Assembly (NCBI RefSeq): GCF_002865645.1
Contig: NW_020194620.1
Coordinates: 7,353-71,352 of the forward strand
DNA: 64,000 nucleotides
Source: Hyaloscypha bicolor E
Taxonomy: Eukaryota > Ascomycota > Leotiomycetes > Helotiales > Hyaloscyphaceae
Direction of reading: 5' to 3'
Within the stretch, counting starts at the first letter, position 1; each line of letters starts with the position of its first letter. Under the pieces are notes generated by a model. That model saw nothing but the letters and a program-made list of their open reading frames with translations. It ran no database searches and was not told the origin of the DNA. This document shows positions 57,168 to 64,000 of this stretch, in pieces. A program made the position numbers and the translations under genes.

Positions 57168-60100
57168 ATGGCGTCAACCGGAGAACGCGAGTTCCAGCCC
57201 ATCCGGACGGAGAACATTCTCAACTCCCAACCCTCACGAGAGTCCCCCAATGATGCCGAGAATGTATATCGACCCAGCATGATTCCCTCTCACAGCTCAA
57301 CAGATGTCGAGGAGAAAGATGGGCTTGAGAGGACACAGACTAGCCGCACGAGCAGATCGGCTCAGGAACGACGTCAGTTTGAACCCATCAGATCTGGGGA
57401 CCGGGAAGAGTTGAACAGAATTGCGTCTTCGTTTGCGGGCTCGGTTGCACTTCAGAGGACAATGACCGTGCAGTCTTCTGGCCTCGAAAGAAAGGATACA
57501 CTGGCGGGGATTCAACTTGGTGATGCGGTGCTTGATCCTTCGTCTCCTGAGTTTGATGTCTACAAATGGTCTCGGATGTGAGTGAAAGGATCAGTTGCCA
57601 TCAAGCAGCGATCGCGAACACCAAAACTGACAATCATCCAGGCTCATGAGATTGATGGACCAAAACGAAGTCATCCAACGACGAGCCGGGATAATCTGGA
57701 AGAACCTGAAGGTCTGTGGATCCGGATCAGCAATCAATCTTCAAAAGAACGTGGGATCGCTCCTCCTGTCACCGCTTCGCTTGAGAGAATTCTTCAGTAA
57801 AGGCCCAGAGAAGACTATTCTGAACGAGTTTGACGGTGTCCTGAAATCAGGAGAAATGCTTGTGGTTCTTGGAAGACCAGGGAGTGGCTGCTCGACTCTT
57901 TTGAAAACTCTCATGGGGGAGCTTCATGGGCTGGATATGAAGCCACACTCTGAGATTCATTATAATGGTATACTTTTCCTCACCTTATTGCTGAAGTTCA
58001 ATATCGAGAGATTCTGGGATTTGCTACGGCATCTCATCCATGATATGACATTATACTAAATGACCTCCAGGTATCACCCAAAACCAGATGTTGAAGCAAT
58101 TCAAAGGCGAAATAGTCTACAACCAAGAAGTCGACAAGCATTTCCCCCATCTCACAGTCGGCGAGACCCTCGAATTCGCCGCTCGTGTTCGGACCCCACA
58201 GCAACGTCTCATCGAAGGCGTCAGCCGAGAAAACTGGGCCAAGCACATGGCGAAAGTAGTAATGGCCGTCTATGGTCTCTCTCACACCTATAACACCAAA
58301 GTTGGCAACGATTTCGTCCGAGGTGTGTCTGGAGGAGAGCGAAAACGTATCAGCATTGCAGAGATGGCACTCGCTGGCTCGCCCATTGCTTCCTGGGACA
58401 ACTCCACCAGAGGTCTGGATGCTGCCACTGCGCTGGAGTTCACGAGAGCGTTAAGAATGTCTGCGAATCTCGCTGGATCGGTGCATCTAGTTGCTATCTA
58501 CCAAGCTTCGCAGGCCATCTATGACGAATTCGACAAGGCGGTGGTATTGTACGAGGGACGACAGATCTATTTCGGACCCTGCGATCAAGCGAGGCAGTAT
58601 TTCATTGACATGGGCTGGGAATGTCCTCCTCGACAGACAACGGGAGATTTCCTCACTTCTGTCACCAATCCTACGGAGAGAAAAGTTCGTGAGGGTTTCG
58701 AGAACAAGGTCCCTAGAACTGCGGACGAGTTTGAAAAATATTGGAAAGCATCACAGCATCGTAAAGCGCTGATGGAAGAGATTAAAGATCACGAGGAAGA
58801 ATTTCCCATGGGCGGGCAAACTCTGGCTAATTTCCAGGTAAGCCATTTTTCTCCCGTTTTTGGATTATCTGTCAGAGTCCAACACTGACCCCCGAAAAGG
58901 CAAGCAGAAAAGGCATGCAAGCAAACCATGTCCGACCCGATTCTCCATACACGGTCAGCATTCCTATGCAAGTCAAGTACTGCACACAACGCGCATATCA
59001 ACGCCTCTGGAACGACAAAACATCGACGGTTACTACCATAGTAGGCCAGATCGTTATGGCACTGATCATTGGATCAATCTTCTATGGCACCCGAAATGAT
59101 ACCTCGAGTTTCTTCCAAAAGGGAGGCGTTCTCTTCTTCGCTGTTCTCTTGAACGCTTTGATTGCCATCTCCGAAATCAACACGTTGTACAGTCAGCGTC
59201 CTATTGTTGAGAAACAGGCTTCTTATGCCTTCTACCATCCCTTCACCGAAGCTATGGCCGGTATTGTAGTGGACATTCCGGTGAAATTTTCCATTGCTAC
59301 TTGCTTTAATATTATCTTGTACTTCCTTGCTGGGTTGAGGCGAGAACCTTCGCAATTCTTCATCTTCTTCCTGTTCAACTTTGTAGCAATTCTCACTGTA
59401 AGTCTGTTCTGACTGGAAGCGGGAATGAAAACTCACGTTCATCAGATGTCTCAAATCTATCGGAGTATTGCCGCATCAACCAAGACGGTATCTCAAGCTC
59501 TTGCTATCGCTGGCGTTACAACCTTGGCGATCGTCATCTATACCGGCTTCGTTAGTGAGTATCAATTACTATGTTACCCCTCTACTGCTGATCTCCGAAA
59601 GTCCCCCGCCCTCTGATGCACCCATGGTTCAAATGGATCTCGTGGATCAACCCCGTTGCCTATGCCTTCGAAGGTCTCTTCGTCAATGAACTCCACGGCC
59701 AACGCTTCACCTGCTCCATCCTCGTCCCCTCTGGCGGCGCCTACAGCCTCACGGGCAACAACTTCGTCTGTGCCGTGGCCGGTGCGGTCGTAGGGCAGAC
59801 CACTGTATCCGGAGACGATTACCTTGAATCCCAATTTCAGTATTCGTACGCGCACATCTGGCGTAATCTGGGTTTCATGTTCGCATTCATGATTTTCTTC
59901 CTGTTCGTATACCTTTTCGCTACGGAGTTCAACTCCGCAACCAGCAGTACGGCAGAAGTCCTCGTCTTCAGACGTGGCCATGTCCCAAAGCATTTAGAAC
60001 AAGCTGAGAAAGCCGCGAAGCACGATGAAGAAGCTCCAGTAGCTGGCGCCGGGTCTGGTAGCGCCGGAAAAGACGATGCGCAGCAAGAGAAAGAACAGGG

Positions 60101-62262
60101 AGAGAAGGTCAATGTGTTGTCTCCCCAGACTGATGTCTTTACCTGGAAAGATGTCTGCTACGACATCAAGATCAAAGGCGAGCCTCGCCGGCTGTTGGAT
60201 AATGTTTCTGGGTGGGTTAAGCCTGGTACGCTGACGGCGCTTATGGGCGTTTCCGGTGCGGGAAAGACGACCCTCCTCGATGTTCTTGCGCAGAGGGTGT
60301 CGATGGGTGTTGTTACTGGTGATATGCTGGTTTCTGGAAAGCCATTGGATCAATCGTTTCAGAGAAAGACCGGCTACGTACAGCAACAAGATCTCCACTT
60401 GGAAACTACGACGGTTCGGGAGGCACTACGATTCTCGGCCATGCTTCGTCAACCCAAGACTGTCTCGAAGCAGGAAAAGTATAATTTTGTTGAAGATGTC
60501 ATCAAGATGTTGAATATGCAGGACTTCGCTGAAGCCGTGGTGGGTGTTCCTGGAGAAGGTCTCAATGTCGAGCAACGAAAATTGCTTACCATCGGTGTGG
60601 AACTTGCTGCCAAGCCTGCTCTCCTCTTGTTCTTGGACGAGCCGACTTCCGGTCTGGATTCACAGTCATCATGGGCAATCGTCTCCTTCCTCCGAAAGCT
60701 AGCGGACAACGGGCAAGCTGTTCTCGCAACCATCCATCAGCCGAGCGCAATCTTGTTTCAGGAATTTGATCGACTGCTCTTTTTGGCCAAGGGCGGAAAG
60801 ACGGTCTATTTTGGCGATATTGGAAAGAACTCTGAGACACTGCTAAACTATTTCTCGTCAAATGGAGCAGATAAGTGTGGCGACGATGACAATCCCGCCG
60901 AGTACAGTAAGCTCTACACATTTTTCCGACTCTATAATCATCACTAACACCCGCAGTGTTGACAATGGTTGGCGCCGGAGCCTCCGGAAAATCTACAAAA
61001 GACTGGCATGAAGTCTGGAAGAGCAGCAACGAAGCAAAAGAAGCGCAAAACGAGCTCGCACGCATAAAATCCGAGATGGGCTCTCAATCCAGCGAAGAGA
61101 ACGAGGGCACACACTCCGAGTTCGCCATGCCCTTCACTGCCCAGCTGTGGGAAGTGACTATTCGAGTCTTCCAGCAGTACTGGCGGACGCCGGGATACAT
61201 TTACAGCAAGCTGCTCCTCGGTGTCGCCTCCGCGCTATTTATTGGGTTCAGTTTCTTCCATGCAGATGCTACGCAACAGGGATTGCAAGATGTGATCTTC
61301 TCGATCTTCATGATTACAACCATCTTCACGACCCTGGTGCAGCAAATCATGCCCCGCTTCATCCTACAGCGTGATCTCTACGAAGTGCGGGAACGGCCAT
61401 CGAAAGCATATAGCTGGAAAGCCTTCCTCATCGCCAACATAGTCGTCGAAATCCCCTACCAGATCTTGCTTGGAGTGTTGGTCTTCGCGTCATACTTCTA
61501 CCCCATCTACACAAAAGGAGGGATCCCACCGAGTGTTAGACAAGGCTTGATCTTGTTGCTGATTGTGCAGTTCTTCGTGTTCGCGAGCACGTTTGCGCAT
61601 ATGCTCATCTCTGCCCTGCCAGACTCGGAAACGGCGGGCAACATTGCAACACTCATGTTCTCCCTGACATTGACATTCAACGGTGTCTTCCAGCCGCCGT
61701 ACGCATTGCCCGGATTTTGGATCTTCATGTATAGGGTCTCGCCTTTGACTTGTAAGTCTCCTATGTCTATCCCCTTCCCAATCCTAAAATTGCATGTGCT
61801 GATCGTGGGAATGTAGACCTCGTCTCAGCAATCGCTTCTACAGGCCTCAGTGGGCGCCCAGTAATATGCGCCGAAAACGAACTCGCAATAATGCAGCCCC
61901 CCACGGGAACCTCCTGTGGCACCTACCTCACTCCCTACGCGCAACTCGGCGGCGGACGAATCTACAATCCCGATGCCATGGCCGACTGCCAGTACTGCAC
62001 AGCCAGTAATGCTGATCAGTTCCTGCAATCTGTGGCGATAAGTTACGGCACGCGGTGGAGAGACTATGGCATCGGGTTTGCGTATATTGCGTTCAACATC
62101 TTCATGGCTGTCTTCCTGTACTACATAATTAGAGTGCGGAAGGGCTCTGGTAAGTCTATAGCGGAAAAGTTGAGCCCAATTTTGGGACTTTTCAAGAAGG
62201 ATCCAAAGAAAGAAAATAAGGGGAGTGAGAAGAAGAAAGCGCCGCAAGATAAGGCGCAGTAG
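57168..62262 (+). CDS. PDR-type (ABCG) multidrug ABC transporter
   Basis: Eight exons (57168-57577, 57642-57967, 58071-58837, 58900-59397, 59446-59554, 59602-60906, 60957-61751, 61817-62262) give 1551 aa in (NBD-TMD)2 order. NBD1 has Walker [10 protein letters not shown] (214-222) with Cys for the usual Lys, signature VSGGE, and Walker B ending [12 protein letters not shown]2 has canonical Walker [10 protein letters not shown] (919-927) and [11 protein letters not shown], but a degenerate signature LNVEQRK. This built-in asymmetry is normal for fungal PDR pumps such as Cdr1/Pdr5. Two six-helix membrane halves follow each NBD, with [13 protein letters not shown] after TMD1 and the PP(Y/F)[17 protein letters not shown] motif of TMD2. 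Expected role: ATP-driven efflux of hydrophobic drugs, plant or fungal metabolites from the plasma membrane. A Lys/Glu-rich tail ends the protein. Confidence 0.94.
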
Positions 62263-62834
62263 ATTTCTGCCTGATTTGAAGGGTGTTCTTTTGGATTAGG
62301 AAAAGGTGGGCTTGCATTTGTGTATAAGGTTAAGCGAGGAGTTATATCTTGAATTGTTTATGGAATTGCGATCTATTCCATATAGAATAATAATAACTTA
62401 AAGGACTTTAACTTACCCTTTGCAACTAATGCCACTATTTCCGAGCAATGAGTCTTGCGTTTTTAACAACTATTTTCCGGGCTTAAGACGTAGCGTAGGA
62501 GGGTGAATAGCCCGCATTTTTACGTAGAGGTGAATCTCCCCCGTGAATATGTAACTCAAATATTATTCAGACAGCCCAGTGCTTCGACTGAATAAAAGGA
62601 GAACATTACGAATGCCAAAATAATGCAAATGAATAATATGGAACACCACAAACGGAGCTTAAAGATACAACGGGGATAGTTTGAAGTATAAATTGCATCG
62701 GTTGGGGTTGCCCTGTTTCCCCATTCCACCCTCCCCACGCATAGAAGTCAACCCGGATCAAACAGCCACAAAATCAAGTTCGAGAATTGTTCAGGAAACA
62801 ATACCTGCAACGGGGAACTATCTCAATCAACGCA
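62263..62834. other. intergenic, ABC transporter 3' region
   Basis: 570 bp, AT-leaning, with an AATAATAATAA stretch near 62388 that could serve 3'-end formation. No gene of its own. Confidence 0.4.
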
Positions 62835-63044
62835 ATGTGTCAAATACAATCCACACTCTATAGGGCATGCCGCCATCGTTATCGACGCAGGAATGGAGTA
62901 TTGCGTTGTGCGAGGGCAAGACGTACGGGGCATAAATGCCGACCTCTTGAACCTGTGGACGTATTTCTGGAAGGCCTATGTCCGATGTGTCAAATGCGTC
63001 GGCAGAACGACAATATCTACGACGATGGATATGTAGGTTTCTAA
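62835..63044 (+). CDS. small Cys-rich, Arg-rich hypothetical protein
   Basis: A 69-aa frame from ATG 62835. Cysteines at 2, 12, 25, 35, 49 and 52 and H14 are laid out as C...CRHRY...C...C...CPMC. The first two thirds are very basic (RYRRR, RARR), and the tail is acidic. There is no signal peptide. The pattern could bind zinc. Short proteins of this kind occur as lineage-specific hypotheticals in ascomycetes, but I cannot name a family. An in-frame extension upstream lacks an ATG. Confidence 0.5.
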   Translation: MCQIQSTLYRACRHRYRRRNGVLRCARARRTGHKCRPLEPVDVFLEGLCPMCQMRRQNDNIYDDGYVGF

Positions 63045-63670
63045 GATACTGACTAGGAAGGAAGGAGAAGAGAAGTGGAGAGCGGGCTGGGTTAAGGTGT
63101 GAGAATTACGGAATATCGGTCGTTGAGCTAGGGGGTAGAGAATGATGAAATAAAGAACGTTGAGCTATCAACTACTTTGTTTTGACTGACATAGTGCCGC
63201 TCAGATCCTGCCCTGTCACACAATCACGTGCAATACTATCTGGGAACAATTAGAAATAGAGCCTCTGTTCTACGCCTCACCCATCGAGAGCTATAAATAC
63301 TCTCAGTTCTCTCTTGATTCATAGCCACTTCAACACTCCCAGTTACAACTTCTACGATCGCCCGAAGCCTTCTACCAGTACATCTTCTCAATATTGTGCC
63401 CGCACACTTCCCACAATGGCTCTTTTTCGTAGCCCTGTCAATCAACTGTAGTATACTCGTACAATACTCTTCCATAGTTATAAGAATATGTTCGTACTGA
63501 AACGCTCTTGCGCCGGTGTTGCCCAGGCCGGACACAACCAAACAACACCGAAAACATTAGGAACAGGATGTGCTTGCACGTCCCTGATACAAGTTAAATT
63601 TTGCCCTATTCGGCAACCGATCAATCAGGCCTAAAATTCCTCATCATACTTGTTGTCATCCCTCTATATT
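63045..63670. other. intergenic with a strong-looking promoter
   Basis: A CACGTG lies at 63226 and CTATAAATAC at 63291-63300. A CT-rich leader follows, and an ATG in good context (CACAATGG, 63416) opens only 11 codons before TAG. No full gene could be built from it. Confidence 0.4.
63292..63299 (+). promoter_or_regulatory. candidate TATA box
   Basis: TATAAATA followed by a pyrimidine-rich leader; the likely target is an unresolved gene extending off the right edge. Confidence 0.45.
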
Positions 63671-64000
63671 ATGGACTCCGCAACTCTCACAATCCTTCAT
63701 TGTGCTTTCAAATCGCCCCATCCAAGGATGACAGCACCACACTCGGAGACTGACTTCGGTGAGTTGTGCGACCTGCTTGCAACGACATTCCGCGAATTTT
63801 TTGCAAAAACTTCAGCAGGTGCTTGATATTTGGAGTCGAAGCTTCAGGCCGCCCAAGGTACGATAAAAATGCACTAAATCTTCTCTTCAATTCAGAAGGC
63901 TCTGGAAAAGATTGATAACCCATGGCTTCCAAATGGAAGGATGGATCAGGCCGTGCAAGCTTATATTAATGGAGGATATAAAGAACGCTACATTGAACAC
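63671..64000 (+). CDS. possible 5' part of an unrecognised gene, cut by the window edge
   Basis: ATG 63671 opens MDSATLTILHCAFKS. At the very end an open frame reads WLPNGRMDQAVQAYINGGYK and runs off the edge. Candidate introns exist (GTGAGT at 63759; a 38-bp GTACGA...CAG with CACTAAAT), but no combination I tried keeps one frame from the ATG to the edge. The strand is inferred from the promoter-like sequence upstream. Confidence 0.25.

Noticed and set aside
57168..62262. Non-canonical Walker A and signature motifs as inactivating defects
   Set aside because: Cys for Lys in NBD1 and LNVEQ in NBD2 are the normal asymmetry of fungal PDR transporters.
1..64000. Genome-wide-style enrichment of CACGTG in intergenic DNA
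   Set aside because: About fifteen sites were noticed, close to what chance gives for this length. Only the paired and transposon-end sites are reported.
1..64000. CRISPR arrays, rRNA, bacterial operons
   Set aside because: No regularly spaced repeats with unique spacers and no rRNA sequence were seen; spliced genes show this is fungal nuclear DNA.

Overview
The window looks like nuclear DNA of a filamentous ascomycete (Pezizomycotina). The genes carry short GT-AG introns of about 43-100 bp, and there is a Zn2Cys6 regulator, a striatin, a PDR-type ABC pump and a secreted protein. Two long AT-rich blocks carry the C-to-T / G-to-A decay typical of repeat-induced point mutation (RIP). Class or genus cannot be fixed from the sequence; Leotiomycetes is only a guess.

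Layout. 1-6985 is a RIP-degraded AT-rich block with a 182-bp tandem repeat. 7-25 kb is a gene island: an intronless kinase/HAD/phosphoribosyltransferase fusion, an FAD-linked oxidase, a small membrane protein, a large secreted protein, PIG-P and a Zn2Cys6 transcription factor. 25-31 kb is a run of minus-strand housekeeping genes: striatin, RAD14/XPA and PHO88. 32087-46623 is one nested transposon complex. 47-63 kb is a second gene island: a hypothetical gene with a decayed tandem copy, an MFS transporter divergent from a GH31 glucosidase, a GNAT acetyltransferase, a PDR-type ABC transporter and a small Cys-rich protein. The right edge may hold the start of another gene.

The main discovery is the 14.5-kb block at 32087-46623. 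It is a three-level nest and every level is bounded by a target-site duplication. The outermost element is a hAT-type transposon of about 1.1 kb (8-bp TSD TGCATCCC). A full-length Ty3/gypsy chromovirus-like element on the plus strand (309-bp LTRs, TSD AGTAG) sits inside it. A second full-length Ty3/gypsy element on the minus strand (260-bp LTRs, TSD TGCTT/TACTT) sits 4 bp before the end of the first one's 5' LTR. All three are RIP-mutated to different degrees. The nest lies between the divergently oriented PHO88 and a hypothetical gene, about 0.8 kb from one start codon and 0.35 kb from the other.

The genes do not form one recognisable pathway. The closest thing to a functional pair is the MFS transporter and GH31 glucosidase, which share a 0.7-kb divergent promoter. 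No tRNA, rRNA or CRISPR was found. Exon coordinates were worked out by hand from splice motifs and frame, and CDS spans include introns and the stop codon.
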